A stretch of 30,055 nucleotides of DNA from CAYMOV01 sp964392085 (GCA_964392085.1 CAYMOV010000026.1:1-30055); one strand, 5' to 3'; counted from the stretch's first letter, positions 1 through 8,109 are shown. A program made the numbers and translations. The notes: generated by a model not told the origin, from the sequence alone.

Positions 1-2
1 CC

Positions 3-431
3 CAGGCGGCGGCCGACGGCGACGCGGGACGCCCCGTGGTGGCCGCGCACCCCGAGGCCGCGTCCGCCAAGGCCTTCCTGGCCATGGCGAAATCGGTCGC
101 GCACCACCTGTCGGTGATCAACGAGGCCACGGCCTCGGTCTCGACCCGACCGAAGGAAGTCAACACCGAGGACCCGCTGGTCACGGTCATCACCTGGGAC
201 GACGGGTCGGTCCAGCGATACCCCAACCGGTACCTCCGGAGCCAATGCCCCTGCGCGGGATGCGTGGATGAGAACTCCGGCAAGCGCGTCATCACCCTGG
301 ACCAGGTGGATCCCCAAGTGAAGATCACCGCCATGAACCCCGTGGGCCGTTACGCCCTTCACTTCACCTGGAGCGACGGCCACTCCACGGGGTTGTACTC
401 GTATGAGACGCTGAGGAAATTGGGGGAATGA
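3..431 (+). CDS. Mrp/NBP35-type P-loop ATPase with C-terminal DUF971 domain (3' end only)
   Basis: The open frame enters from the left edge of the window, so the N-terminal nucleotide-binding part is not visible. The first ~40 residues (GRPVVAAHPEAASAKAF then an AxxVAxxL helix) match the C-terminal end of Mrp/ApbC/NBP35 iron-sulfur carrier ATPases. After a short linker comes a DUF971 domain: WDDGSVQRYP, a Cys-rich CPCAGC stretch, and a FTWSDGHSTGLYSYETLRKL ending, all family-typical. Mrp proteins carry or deliver Fe-S clusters in the cytosol; the Mrp-DUF971 fusion occurs in several bacterial phyla. The CPCAGC cysteines could bind a metal or cluster, but that is inference. The gene stops at TGA 429-431 with no obvious terminator after it. 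The family call is secure; the missing N-terminus limits further detail. Confidence 0.85.
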   Translation, partial: QAAADGDAGRPVVAAHPEAASAKAFLAMAKSVAHHLSVINEATASVSTRPKEVNTEDPLVTVITWDDGSVQRYPNRYLRSQCPCAGCVDENSGKRVITLDQVDPQVKITAMNPVGRYALHFTWSDGHSTGLYSYETLRKLGE

Positions 432-438
432 AAACAAC

Positions 439-466
439 GGCGGATGGCGGATAGCGGATGACGGAT
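439..466. repeat. Four tandem GCGGAT-type heptamers
   Basis: Four consecutive 7-bp units read GGCGGAT, GGCGGAT, AGCGGAT, GACGGAT, directly after the Mrp stop codon. Reverse-complement copies of the core (TATCCGC) occur at about 492-498 and 604-610, just before the next gene, so this 190-bp spacer is flanked by inverted heptamers. CTTAAGC also appears twice (481-487 and 599-605) beside the TATCCGC copies. The array may be a simple-sequence or REP-like intergenic element; no function can be read from it. Confidence 0.6.
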
Positions 467-587
467 CGTTAAGGATTTAGGCTTAAGCTTTCCTATCCGC
501 AAACCGCGAACCGCGCGCCGCGCTGAGGCCACCAGCCGAAGCGCTCTCTTGGCGCGTGCCACGCCCATCAGCGTGGTGCTATCAGCG

Positions 588-617
588 CTGTCAAAGCCTT
601 AAGCTATCCGCTAAAAT
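588..617 (+). promoter_or_regulatory. Candidate sigma-70 promoter for the methyltransferase-like gene
   Basis: A good -10 box TAAAAT lies at 612-617, with a partial -35 (CTGTCA, 588-593) at an 18-bp spacing. The predicted start point, about 7 bases after the -10, falls on the A of the ATG at 624. There is no Shine-Dalgarno sequence between them, so the transcript is probably leaderless. Confidence 0.45.
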
Positions 618-623
618 GTTCGT

Positions 624-1106
624 ATGGCCGTCGACACCAGCAAACCAAGGCCGGAAGGCCCGAAGGGCGAAGGATGGGTCTGGACCCAACTGGTCCTGAT
701 CTGCGCCTACTTGTTCCTGCCGCCCATGGGGCCCTTCCGCGTTTACGAGGTGTTCCGGGGCTTCGGCGCCTTGATCCTGGGCGGGGGAGCCTTGTTTTCG
801 CTCGGGGGACTCCAGGGCCTCGGTTGGACCAAAACCCGCGTCTTCCCGAAACCCATGCCGAACGCCCAATTGGTCACCGAGGGGGCCTACCAATTCTGCC
901 GGCACCCGATCTACTTTGGCCTCATCCTCATGGCCTTGGGTTGGGCCCTCTATCACCAATATCCCACTCAACTGGCGCTTTCCGCCGTCCTCGGGGTCTT
1001 CTTCAACTTGAAGTCCTTGCGGGAAGAAAAATGGCTGGTCGAGAAATTCCCGGATTACGCCGCCTACCAAGCCCGGGTGAAGCGCCTGGTCCCGGGTCTC
1101 TTTTGA
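624..1106 (+). CDS. Isoprenylcysteine carboxyl methyltransferase-like membrane enzyme
   Basis: A 160-residue integral membrane protein of the ICMT/phospholipid methyltransferase superfamily, which transfers a methyl group from S-adenosylmethionine to a lipid or lipid-linked acceptor in the membrane. Hydrophobic segments lie at about residues 23-38, 47-65, 100-115 and 118-135. The SAM-binding signature is clear: GAYQFCRHPIYFG (about 88-100) and the C-terminal REEKWLVEKFPDYAAYQ, the usual E-E-x-x-L-x-x-x-F-x-x-Y-x-x-Y pattern. Length fits bacterial members (150-200 aa). The start at 624 is supported by a -10 box immediately upstream, without a ribosome site. The next frame begins on a TTG overlapping this stop codon, suggesting translational coupling. 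The natural substrate cannot be deduced. Confidence 0.85.
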   Translation: MAVDTSKPRPEGPKGEGWVWTQLVLICAYLFLPPMGPFRVYEVFRGFGALILGGGALFSLGGLQGLGWTKTRVFPKPMPNAQLVTEGAYQFCRHPIYFGLILMALGWALYHQYPTQLALSAVLGVFFNLKSLREEKWLVEKFPDYAAYQARVKRLVPGLF

Positions 1107-1495
1107 ACCGGGACCCTTCCCCCCTCGCCGCCCCCAACCTCGACAACTGGGTGGGCCTGACGATGGAAACCGACGGGGGACGTCCGCTTTTGGGGGGCTC
1201 CCTCGCCCGTAAAGCCGTCGAGGACGCCCTCACCGCCCTGCCGCGCCTCTACCCGGGGCTCAGGATCCGGGGGTCCCGCGTAACCGATTCCAGCGTGGAG
1301 CTCCTGCTGGACCTGGGCCGTTCGGATGAGGATATTTACCGGATCGTCCAGTCCTTCAAGCGGGAGGTCAAGGCCCGCCTGAAGACCCAGGAAACCCTCT
1401 GGACTTGGGAATTTTCAGAGGTTCAGGGCCTCCATCCCGAGGGGCAGGCCTCCCTTCTGGCCGTTTGGAACCTTTTGGCGTCCAAAGGCGTCTAA
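1103..1495 (+). CDS. Small protein resembling an IS200/RAYT transposase core without its HUH motif
   Basis: A 130-residue frame starting at TTG 1103, overlapping the previous stop by three bases; GTG 1151 and ATG 1163 are alternatives. The pattern RPLLGG, then a helix ending in YPGLRI, a beta-strand, SSVELLLDL, VQSFKREVKARL, and LWTWEF follows the order of the Y1/REP-associated tyrosine transposase (RAYT) fold. However, the place where MPNHVHLL should provide the two catalytic histidines reads TDSSVELLL, and no catalytic tyrosine is evident. If related, it would be a domesticated, catalytically dead form. The similarity is judged by eye and is weak, and the protein could instead be an unrelated alpha/beta protein. 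Its frame continues upstream within the methyltransferase gene, but that part is an out-of-frame shadow. Confidence 0.45.
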   Translation: MNRDPSPLAAPNLDNWVGLTMETDGGRPLLGGSLARKAVEDALTALPRLYPGLRIRGSRVTDSSVELLLDLGRSDEDIYRIVQSFKREVKARLKTQETLWTWEFSEVQGLHPEGQASLLAVWNLLASKGV

Positions 1496-1560
1496 TTCCA
1501 CACGAGGGAAAACATAAACCGTTTCAAGCCCCGGGAAACCGGGGATCCACCCGTTGAAGT

Positions 1561-1588
1561 TTGACATTCGGGCGGGAAACCTTATGCT
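1561..1588 (+). promoter_or_regulatory. Sigma-70 promoter for the NYN-domain gene
   Basis: A perfect -35 TTGACA (1561-1566) is separated by 16 bp from a -10 TATGCT (1583-1588). The predicted start near 1595 gives a leader of about 60 bases before the ATG at 1656. Confidence 0.65.
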
Positions 1589-1655
1589 ATCGCCTCCATT
1601 TCAGACTCTATGGTGAAGGCCCGCCCCCTCATGGGCCCTCCAGAAGGAATCAAGC

Positions 1656-2282
1656 ATGCAAGCCAACTTGATGAACCGCGTGGCCCTTTTCATCGATGGA
1701 AGCGACTTCTATTTCGGGCTCAAGCGCAATAACCGGATGAACCGGGTCGATTACCACCAACTGGCCATGGCCCTCACGGGCCCCGACCGCAAGCTGGTGC
1801 GCACCTTCTACTACAACGCCGTGTACGACCAGCACCAGTTCCCCGACAAGGCCAAGGTCCAGCGGCCCTTCTACGACGCCTTGGAGCGGACCCCCTACCT
1901 GGTGCTCCGGCTCGGCAAGCTCATCCCCACCTCGACGGGCGACACCATGGTCCGGGGCGTCGAGGCCATGATGACCGCCGACCTGATCCATTACGCCCAC
2001 CTGAACCACTACGACATCGCCATCGTGATCACCGAGAACCCGGAGTTCGCCATCGCGCTCAAGACCGTGAAGGAGACCGGCAAGCACGTCGAGCTGGGCC
2101 TGTTCAACGACGTCAAGCCCGCGGAACTGGTGAGGGCCGCCGACAAGATCGTGAACCTGGACGAGATCTTCACGGTGAGCTCGCCCAAGGTGTTCCCGCC
2201 GACCCCCGCCACCCCCGAGGACTACGACAGCCACCAGCCCAAGTCTAACGCCTCGCACCTGCCGTTTTTAAACAAGCGATAA
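1656..2282 (+). CDS. NYN/LabA-like domain protein with altered acidic site
   Basis: A 208-residue cytosolic protein of the NYN (DUF88/LabA-like, PIN-fold) family, whose active members are metal-dependent RNases. The first strand FIDGSDFYFGLK (about residues 12-23) matches the family IDGSNxY motif; a central GVEAMMTADLI matches KGVDVxLAxD; and TENPEFAIAL occupies the position of SGDSDFxPAL, followed by the expected GKHVEL strand. Three acidic or polar metal-site positions therefore differ (Asn to Asp, Asp to Glu, and the SGDSD loop changed to TENPE), so nuclease activity is doubtful. The C-terminal 35 residues are Pro/Ser-rich and probably disordered. An AAGGAA ribosome site at 1643-1648 supports ATG 1656 over the internal ATG at 1671. 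A sigma-70 promoter lies upstream and a terminator follows. Confidence 0.8.
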   Translation: MQANLMNRVALFIDGSDFYFGLKRNNRMNRVDYHQLAMALTGPDRKLVRTFYYNAVYDQHQFPDKAKVQRPFYDALERTPYLVLRLGKLIPTSTGDTMVRGVEAMMTADLIHYAHLNHYDIAIVITENPEFAIALKTVKETGKHVELGLFNDVKPAELVRAADKIVNLDEIFTVSSPKVFPPTPATPEDYDSHQPKSNASHLPFLNKR

Positions 2283-2311
2283 ATCGCCCAAGGCATTCAC
2301 AGGTCAAAAAC

Positions 2312-2343
2312 AAAAAAGCCCCGGGGATTCCCGGGGCTTTTTT
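2312..2343. terminator. Bidirectional intrinsic terminator
   Basis: AAAAAAGCCCCGGG, a short ATT loop, then CCCGGGGCTTTTTT. The stem is flanked by A-run and T-run, so it can end both the NYN gene (+) and the facing gene at 2375-2977 (-). Confidence 0.9.
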
Positions 2344-2374
2344 CGTTCAAGTCGCCTTCGACCAACCAAGTATT

Positions 2375-2977
2375 TTACCGGATCGGCAGGAGCACCCGCA
2401 GGTCGACATTCTCCGTGAGGGCGGCCTTGACGCGGTGCGAGCCGGAGACGCTTTGGGCCCATCGGATCGCCAACCTGGGGGGGTGCCCTTGGACGTTGCG
2501 CAGCAGCCTGCCCTCGACGCCCCTCGGGAGGTACCGGTCCTTCCCCACGCGGACCGTGGACAGGAGCCGAAACCTCGCCCCCGCCTTCAAACCCGGCAGG
2601 ATATCGGCGTAAGCCGGGCGGCCGAGCCGGTTGTCCGCGAAGGTCGAGACGGTCTTGCCCAAGAAGTCCGCCACCGTGCCCGCCAGCTTGTCGCTGTTGT
2701 TCACCACGGCGTAGGTCTTGGACCGGGGCGTGAGGAGGCCCTCGGCCACCAGCTTCCTGAATCCCACCTTGGCCTGGTCCCAGTAGCGGAAGGCCAGGTC
2801 CTCGATCTGCTCCACCCAGACCTTGGCGTCGGGAGTGTTGACCCACCCCTTGAAATAGTTGTCGTAGGCCGCCGGGTCGAGGCCGTATTCGTCGATGATG
2901 TCCTGGTGGGGCTTCTCGGACAGGTAAACCCGTTGTTTGAGGTCCACCAGGAACTTGGGCTGTTTGTTCGGGCTCAT
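2375..2977 (-). CDS. Conserved-looking protein of unknown function
   Basis: A 200-residue soluble protein on the minus strand, not recognised. It is rich in charged residues, with a helical N-terminal half (LVDLKQRVYLSEKPHQDIID, then YWDQAKVGFRKLVAEGLL) and a basic, strand-rich C-terminal half containing many Arg/Lys (VRVGKDRYLPRGVEGRLLRN). There is no signal peptide or membrane segment. The frame is open 40 codons further upstream, but ATG 2977 is preferred: a perfect TATAAT stands seven bases before it on the minus strand, and the upstream extension is low-complexity. The transcript would be leaderless. A bidirectional terminator closes the gene at 2312-2343. The basic C-terminal half could bind nucleic acid, but nothing specific supports this. 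Confidence 0.65.
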   Translation of the reverse strand: MSPNKQPKFLVDLKQRVYLSEKPHQDIIDEYGLDPAAYDNYFKGWVNTPDAKVWVEQIEDLAFRYWDQAKVGFRKLVAEGLLTPRSKTYAVVNNSDKLAGTVADFLGKTVSTFADNRLGRPAYADILPGLKAGARFRLLSTVRVGKDRYLPRGVEGRLLRNVQGHPPRLAIRWAQSVSGSHRVKAALTENVDLRVLLPIR

Positions 2978-2983
2978 AGGGGC

Positions 2984-2989
2984 ATTATA
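2984..2989 (-). promoter_or_regulatory. -10 box (TATAAT) for the minus-strand unknown gene
   Basis: Reading on the minus strand, TATAAT occupies 2989-2984, and the first transcribed base predicted from it is 2977, the A of the ATG. No convincing -35 hexamer is visible. Leaderless transcription is the simplest reading. Confidence 0.5.
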
Positions 2990-3112
2990 CGCCCCTCCCG
3001 GTCCTTGAAGCCCGCTTCCGGGCGAATTAAACTCTCCCGGCCTTTGGATGCCCCCCAACCGGCCGTCGCCCGCGGGGTGATCGGTTAACCAATCCATTTA
3101 TAAGGAACCGCC

Positions 3113-6100
3113 TTGTCCCGACCCCTCTTCCTGGAAGCCCTCAAAAAAAAGGTCCTGATTTTCGACGGGGCCATGGGCACCAACGTCCAGACCTATAACC
3201 TGACGAAGGAGGACTTCGGCGGGAAGGAGGGCCTGAACGACTACCTGGTCCTGACGCGCCCCGACGTCATCCGGGAAATCCACGAGGGCTTCCTGAAGGC
3301 GGGGGTCGATTGCCTGGAGACCGATACCTTCGGGTCCAACCGCCTCAAGCTGGAGGAGTACGGCCTCGGCGACCGGATCGTGGAGATCAATACCGCCGCC
3401 GTCAAGATCGCCCGGGAGCTCGCGGAAAAGTACAGCACCCCCGACCAACCCCGGTTCGTGGTGGGGTCCATGGGCCCCACGGGCATGCTACCGGCCAGCG
3501 AGGACCCCGACCTCGGCAAGATCACCGTGGACGAGCTGGAGGCCCTCTACTACGAGCAGGCCCTCATCCTGATCGACGCCGGGGTGGACGCCCTGTTGGT
3601 GGAGACCAGCCAGGACATCCTGGAGATGCGCGCCGCGGTGTACGGCTGCGACAAGGCCCGCAAGGAACGCAAGTCCCCCGTCGGGCTGATGGCCCAGACC
3701 ACGCTCGACACCACGGGCCGCATGCTCTTGGGCACCAGCATCGGTTCGGTCAACTCCACCTTCTCCCGGCTCCCCATCGACGTGCTGGGCATGAACTGCT
3801 CCACGGGCCCGAAGGAGATGAAGGACTCCGTCCGCTACCTCAGCCAGTTCTGCCCCTTTCCCATCTCCACCATCCCCAACGCGGGGCTCCCCGAGAACCG
3901 GGGCGGGGCGGCCTGGTACCCCCTCAAGCCCGAGGACCTCGCCGCCGCCCTGAAGGAATTCGTCGAGGAATTCGGCGTCTCGGTCGTCGGCGGCTGCTGC
4001 GGCACCACCCATGAGCACCTGCGCCAGGTCGTGGCGGCCGTGGGGCACCGCGCCCCCAAGCCCCGGACCGTCCCCCCGGTGACGGACGTCTCCTCCATGA
4101 TCAAGTCCACCCCGATGGACCAGGAGCCCCGGCCCCTGATCGTGGGCGAGCGGGTGAACGCCCAGGGGTCCCGCAAGATCAAGCAGATGCTCCTGGCGGA
4201 TGATTACGCCGGCATGGTCGAGGTGGGACGGGGACAGGCCGAGGGCGGGGCCCACGTGCTGGACGTCTGCGTGGCCGTCACCGAGCGCACCGACGAGAAG
4301 GAACAGATGAGGGCCGTCGTGAAAAAGCTGGCCCTGGGCGTCGACGCGCCCCTCATGATCGACTCCACCGAGACCGAGGTGGTGGAAACCGCCCTCAAGA
4401 CCTATCCCGGAAGGGCCCTCATCAACTCCATCAACCTGGAGGGCGACGGCTCCCGCCTCAAGAAATACTGCCCCCTGGCGAAAAAATACGGCGCGGCCCT
4501 GGTGGCCATGACCATCGACGACCTGTACTTCGACCCCTCCAAACCCCAGGAAAAGGGCATGGCCAAGACCGCCCGCCGCAAGCTGGAGGTCGCGAAGAAG
4601 ATCACCCAGCTCTGCAAGGACGAATACGGGATCGAGGCCTACGACCTGGTGTTCGACCCCCTGACCTTCACCCTGGCCACCGGCGAGGACGAGTTCAAGA
4701 ACTCCGCCGTGGAGACGATCGAGGGGATCCGCCTGATCAAGGGGGAGATCCCCGGGGCCCGGACCGTCCTGGGCCTGTCCAACGTGTCCTTCGGCCTGCA
4801 AAAACAGGCCCGGGAGGTCCTCAACTCGGTCTTCCTGTACCACACCGTGCGGGCCGGCCTCGACATGGCCATCCTGAACCCCGCCGACATCCGGCCCTAC
4901 GCCTCCATCCCCGAGGAGGAACGGACCCTGGCGGAGGACCTGGTCTTGAACCGCAAGGGCGACGCCCTGGCCTCCTTCATCCAGTATTTCTCCGGCAAGG
5001 TCCCCTCCACCTCCAACGAGGCGGTGGACCCCACCGAGGGGATGGAGAGCGCCCAGAAGGTCCATTGGAAGATCGTGAACCGCAAGCCCGACCGGATCGA
5101 GGAGATCCTGGACGAGGTCCTGAAGGCCAAGACCCCCGTCGAGACCCTCAACGGCGTGCTGTTGCCCGCCATGAAGGAAGTCGGGGACAAGTTCGGGAGC
5201 GGGGAGCTGATCCTGCCCTTCGTGCTCCAGTCCGCCGAGGTCATGAAGCGCGCGGTGTCCCACGTGGAGAAGTTCCTGGACAAGAGCACCGCCACCACCA
5301 AGGGCACCATCGTCCTGGCCACGGTGTACGGCGACGTGCACGACATCGGCAAGAACCTGGTGCGAACCATCCTGTCCAACAACGGCTTCACGGTGCACGA
5401 CCTGGGCAAGCAGGTCCCCATCTCCACCATCATCGCCAAGGCGCAGGAAGTGAAGGCCGACGCCATCGGGCTCTCGGCCCTGCTCGTGGTCACCAGCAAG
5501 CAGATGCCCATCTGCGTCCAGGAATTGGACAAGTTGGGCTTGTCCTACCCGGTCGTGGTGGGCGGCGCCGCCATCAACCGGCGGTACGGCTACCGGATCA
5601 GCTTCCCCGACGGCGCGAAGCCCTACGAGCCCGGCGTGTACTACGCCAAGGACGCCTTCGAGGGCCTCGACATCTTGAACCAGTTGGCGGACCCCTCGTC
5701 CCGGGAAAACTTCCGGGCCAAGGTGAAGGAAGAAGCCGAGAAGTCCAAGGCCTTGGGGTTCTCCGAGGCGGCGAAGAACGAGGAGGAAGCCACGCCGGAG
5801 GCATTCCCCCCCACGGTGAAGCGCTCCCCCTCCATCCCCCAGAACCCGTTCTTCGGTTCCTCCACGGTGGCCAAGGTTCCCTTAAGGGAGGTCTGGCCGT
5901 TCCTGGACCTCACCCAACTTTACAAGCTCAACTGGGGCGTGAAGGGCAAGGACGGCGCCGAATACCAAAAGCTGGTGAAGGAACAGTACGAACCCATGCG
6001 GCTCCGGATGCAGGAAGAAGCCCTGAACACCGGCCTCTTTGAGCCCAAGTTGGTCTACGGGTTCTGGGGCGCCGCCAGCGAGGGCAACCAGCTTCATATT

Positions 6101-6583
6101 TATGGGGACGGGGATTCCAAGAAACCGATCCTGAGCTTCAAGTTCCCCCGGCAACGGGTGGGCCGACACCTGTGCCTTTCGGATTATTTCGAGCCCACGC
6201 CCTCCCGCGACGTGGTGGCCTTCCAACTGGTCACCGTGGGGGGCAAGGCCACCGACTTCATCGAGAAATTGAACAAAGCGGACAAATACACCGAGTCCTA
6301 CTATTGGCACGGCTTGGCCGTGCAGACCGCCGAGGCTATGGCCGAGTGGATCCACCGCCGCATCCGCAAGGAATGGGGGCTCCCGATCGGCCAGGGCAAG
6401 CGCTACTCCCCGGGGTATCCGGCCTGCCCGGAACAAGCCGACCAGCTCAAGTACTTCCAGTTGCTGGACGCCACGAAACAGCTGGGCGTCACCCTCACGG
6501 AAGCCCACATGATGGTACCGGAGCAATCCACCTCGGCCATCGTCCTGCACCACCCTGAGGCGGAATACTTCACGGTCCGTTAG
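3113..6583 (+). CDS. metH: Cobalamin-dependent methionine synthase
   Basis: Transfers a methyl group from 5-methyltetrahydrofolate via cob(I)alamin to homocysteine, making methionine in the cytosol. At 1156 residues it is a complete four-module enzyme, slightly shorter than E. coli MetH. Module 1 (about 1-320) binds homocysteine; the zinc ligands are Cys229 (NCSTGP) and Cys295-Cys296 (GGCCGT). Module 2 (about 340-640) is the pterin-binding TIM barrel, opening with GERVNAQGSRK and containing DSTETEV. Module 3 (about 655-880) is the cap plus cobalamin-binding domain, with GDVHDIGKN, whose His743 is the lower axial cobalt ligand. Module 4 (about 930-1156) is the reactivation domain that binds S-adenosylmethionine (YSPGYPACPEQ near the end). 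Start: TTG 3113, chosen for the AAGGAA ribosome site at 3102-3107. No cobalamin or SAM riboswitch is visible in the short upstream region. Confidence 0.97.
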   Translation: MSRPLFLEALKKKVLIFDGAMGTNVQTYNLTKEDFGGKEGLNDYLVLTRPDVIREIHEGFLKAGVDCLETDTFGSNRLKLEEYGLGDRIVEINTAAVKIARELAEKYSTPDQPRFVVGSMGPTGMLPASEDPDLGKITVDELEALYYEQALILIDAGVDALLVETSQDILEMRAAVYGCDKARKERKSPVGLMAQTTLDTTGRMLLGTSIGSVNSTFSRLPIDVLGMNCSTGPKEMKDSVRYLSQFCPFPISTIPNAGLPENRGGAAWYPLKPEDLAAALKEFVEEFGVSVVGGCCGTTHEHLRQVVAAVGHRAPKPRTVPPVTDVSSMIKSTPMDQEPRPLIVGERVNAQGSRKIKQMLLADDYAGMVEVGRGQAEGGAHVLDVCVAVTERTDEKEQMRAVVKKLALGVDAPLMIDSTETEVVETALKTYPGRALINSINLEGDGSRLKKYCPLAKKYGAALVAMTIDDLYFDPSKPQEKGMAKTARRKLEVAKKITQLCKDEYGIEAYDLVFDPLTFTLATGEDEFKNSAVETIEGIRLIKGEIPGARTVLGLSNVSFGLQKQAREVLNSVFLYHTVRAGLDMAILNPADIRPYASIPEEERTLAEDLVLNRKGDALASFIQYFSGKVPSTSNEAVDPTEGMESAQKVHWKIVNRKPDRIEEILDEVLKAKTPVETLNGVLLPAMKEVGDKFGSGELILPFVLQSAEVMKRAVSHVEKFLDKSTATTKGTIVLATVYGDVHDIGKNLVRTILSNNGFTVHDLGKQVPISTIIAKAQEVKADAIGLSALLVVTSKQMPICVQELDKLGLSYPVVVGGAAINRRYGYRISFPDGAKPYEPGVYYAKDAFEGLDILNQLADPSSRENFRAKVKEEAEKSKALGFSEAAKNEEEATPEAFPPTVKRSPSIPQNPFFGSSTVAKVPLREVWPFLDLTQLYKLNWGVKGKDGAEYQKLVKEQYEPMRLRMQEEALNTGLFEPKLVYGFWGAASEGNQLHIYGDGDSKKPILSFKFPRQRVGRHLCLSDYFEPTPSRDVVAFQLVTVGGKATDFIEKLNKADKYTESYYWHGLAVQTAEAMAEWIHRRIRKEWGLPIGQGKRYSPGYPACPEQADQLKYFQLLDATKQLGVTLTEAHMMVPEQSTSAIVLHHPEAEYFTVR

Positions 6584-6618
6584 TCCCTACCCCGGGAAGG
6601 TCCGGACCCCATCAGATT

Positions 6619-6633
6619 TGTAGCCGTTCTACA
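6619..6633. promoter_or_regulatory. TGTAG-N5-CTACA inverted repeat upstream of the porin promoter
   Basis: TGTAG (6619-6623), CCGTT, CTACA (6629-6633), about 85 bp upstream of the sigma-54 promoter, at a distance usual for an activator site. A second inverted repeat, AATATC-AAC-GATATT, follows at 6651-6665. Related TGTAG/CTACA pairs lie upstream of amt-1, the APC-PII fusion and amt-3. The binding protein is unknown. Confidence 0.4.
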
Positions 6634-6717
6634 TATTGGTTCATCTATTTAATATCAACGATATTGTACTTAATCCTTAAAACGCCTATTTCCTGCGCTT
6701 TTGCCCCTGTCCCCCCA

Positions 6718-6733
6718 TGGCATATGGATTGCT
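6718..6733 (+). promoter_or_regulatory. Sigma-54 promoter for the porin gene
   Basis: TGGCATATGGATTGCT has the invariant GG (6719-6720) and GC (6731-6732) with exactly 10 bases between, and the TTGCT -12 element. Predicted start is about 6744, giving a leader of roughly 78 bases to the ATG at 6822. Confidence 0.8.
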
Positions 6734-6821
6734 TTAGCAGTCCCCGCATGCGACGCAAACCCTGGTTCCGGGTCGTTGTAGCCAAAGCCCGGGCGGCGCA
6801 AAACACTCGAGGAGGAACGAG

Positions 6822-7979
6822 ATGAGGAAGTATCAACACGCTGCGTTAGCTGTCCTGGCCGCCCTTTCCCTAGGGGTATCCAGCGCGAAGGCGGATGACC
6901 CGGCTCCGGCCGGTCCGAAGGTGAGCTTCAGCGGTGGCATCGACACTTATTACCTTTTCAACGGGGCCTCGGCCGGTTCACACACCACGGGCGGCTTGGC
7001 CCCCCAACCGGTGGGTCCCTCGGGACGGGCGTTCGACACCTCGGATAACACCTTCCGGGTGGGCCTGGCCAAGTTCAGCGTGGACGCCAAGGAATCCAAG
7101 GCCGGCGGGCACATCGACCTGATCTACGGCCAGACCGCCGACATCATCAACACGGGGGCTGTCACTCCCGGGACCGCGATCGGGTTGGAAAGCGCCTACG
7201 TCTACTACACCCCTACGCCCAAGTGGAACTTCAAGATGGGCAAGTGCGCCACCCCGATCGGCTTCGAGGTGATCGAGAGCTGGTCCAACCTGAACTATTC
7301 GCGGTCCTACCTGTACTGGGACACCATCCCGGTGGTCCATTCGATGGTGATGGGCACCTACACCTTCAACGATAAGTACAACGCCACGGCGATGGTCTCC
7401 AACTCGGGTTGGAACGATGAGGCCTCCACCAGCCTCTTCAAGAACGCCCTGTTGCAGTTCATCGGCAACCCCTCGGGCAAGTTCGGCTTTGTGGCGTCGA
7501 TCCTGGCCGGCAACAAGACCGGGGTGATCCACACCACGAGGGATGTGGCGGACATCAACCTGAACTTCAACCCGACCTCGGCCCTTTATGTCGGCCTGGA
7601 CGTGACCTACGGCCAGTCCACCACCCCCGACGTGGGCGGGGCCGGCGCGACCTCGACCGACATCCTGCCGTACAACGGGGCCGCCCTTTACGCCTCGTAC
7701 CAGCTGAATCCGGCCTGGAAGGTCGGCGCCCGCGTGGAGCGCCTGAACGACAAGGACGGCGCCGCCGGGGCCGGGGCCGCCGCCGTGGAGGAAGGCACCC
7801 TGACCTTGGCCTACAAGGTCGGCAACTTCCTGCCGCGCCTGGAGTACCGCTATGACGAGGCCAAGAACTCCGTCAACGGCGCGAACGTGAACGCCGAGAT
7901 CTTCAACGATCCCTCGCGTCCCAGCGGGTTCGTGAGCTCACAGCGCACCTTGACCCTCAGCGCCGCCTACACGTTCTAG
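6822..7979 (+). CDS. Outer-membrane beta-barrel porin (OmpL-like / BBP2 type)
   Basis: A 385-residue protein with a classic signal peptide (MRKYQHAALAVLAALSLGVSSAKA, cleavage about residue 24). The mature part has alternating beta-strands rich in Tyr/Trp/Phe and ends LSAAYTF, the terminal phenylalanine being the usual outer-membrane assembly signal. The GGIDTYYLFN start, the KMGKCATPIGFEVIE segment and the NLNYSRSYLYWDTIPVVHS segment fit the putative OmpL-like beta-barrel porin-2 family. It should form a diffusion channel for small solutes. It is driven by a sigma-54 promoter, has a strong GGAGGA ribosome site (6811-6816) and is followed by a terminator and then a PII gene. This context suggests entry of a nitrogen source, but the solute is unknown. 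Confidence 0.82.
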   Translation: MRKYQHAALAVLAALSLGVSSAKADDPAPAGPKVSFSGGIDTYYLFNGASAGSHTTGGLAPQPVGPSGRAFDTSDNTFRVGLAKFSVDAKESKAGGHIDLIYGQTADIINTGAVTPGTAIGLESAYVYYTPTPKWNFKMGKCATPIGFEVIESWSNLNYSRSYLYWDTIPVVHSMVMGTYTFNDKYNATAMVSNSGWNDEASTSLFKNALLQFIGNPSGKFGFVASILAGNKTGVIHTTRDVADINLNFNPTSALYVGLDVTYGQSTTPDVGGAGATSTDILPYNGAALYASYQLNPAWKVGARVERLNDKDGAAGAGAAAVEEGTLTLAYKVGNFLPRLEYRYDEAKNSVNGANVNAEIFNDPSRPSGFVSSQRTLTLSAAYTF

Positions 7980-8080
7980 GCTTCGCATGATGGTCCTTGG
8001 GCGGGAAGGGGATGAGGTTTTGTACTCCCCCGACTCTTCCTCCCGAGGAGCGGTTCCGGCGCCTGAAAAGGTACCGGGAA

Positions 8081-8109
8081 GGGCCGGGGCGGCAACCCCG
8101 GCCCTTTTT
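8081..8109 (+). terminator. Intrinsic terminator after the porin
   Basis: Stem GGGCCGGGG (8081-8089) pairs with CCCCGGCCC (8096-8104) across a 6-base loop and is followed by TTTTT. It separates the porin from the next PII gene. Confidence 0.85.

Noticed and set aside
2978..3112. A cobalamin or SAM riboswitch before metH
   Set aside because: The spacer is too short and has no B12-box or SAM-element pattern.
3488..5398. A 636-codon open frame on the minus strand inside metH
   Set aside because: It is the antisense shadow of a GC-rich gene; its product is a low-complexity Gly/Val/Leu/His string and metH is certain on the other strand.
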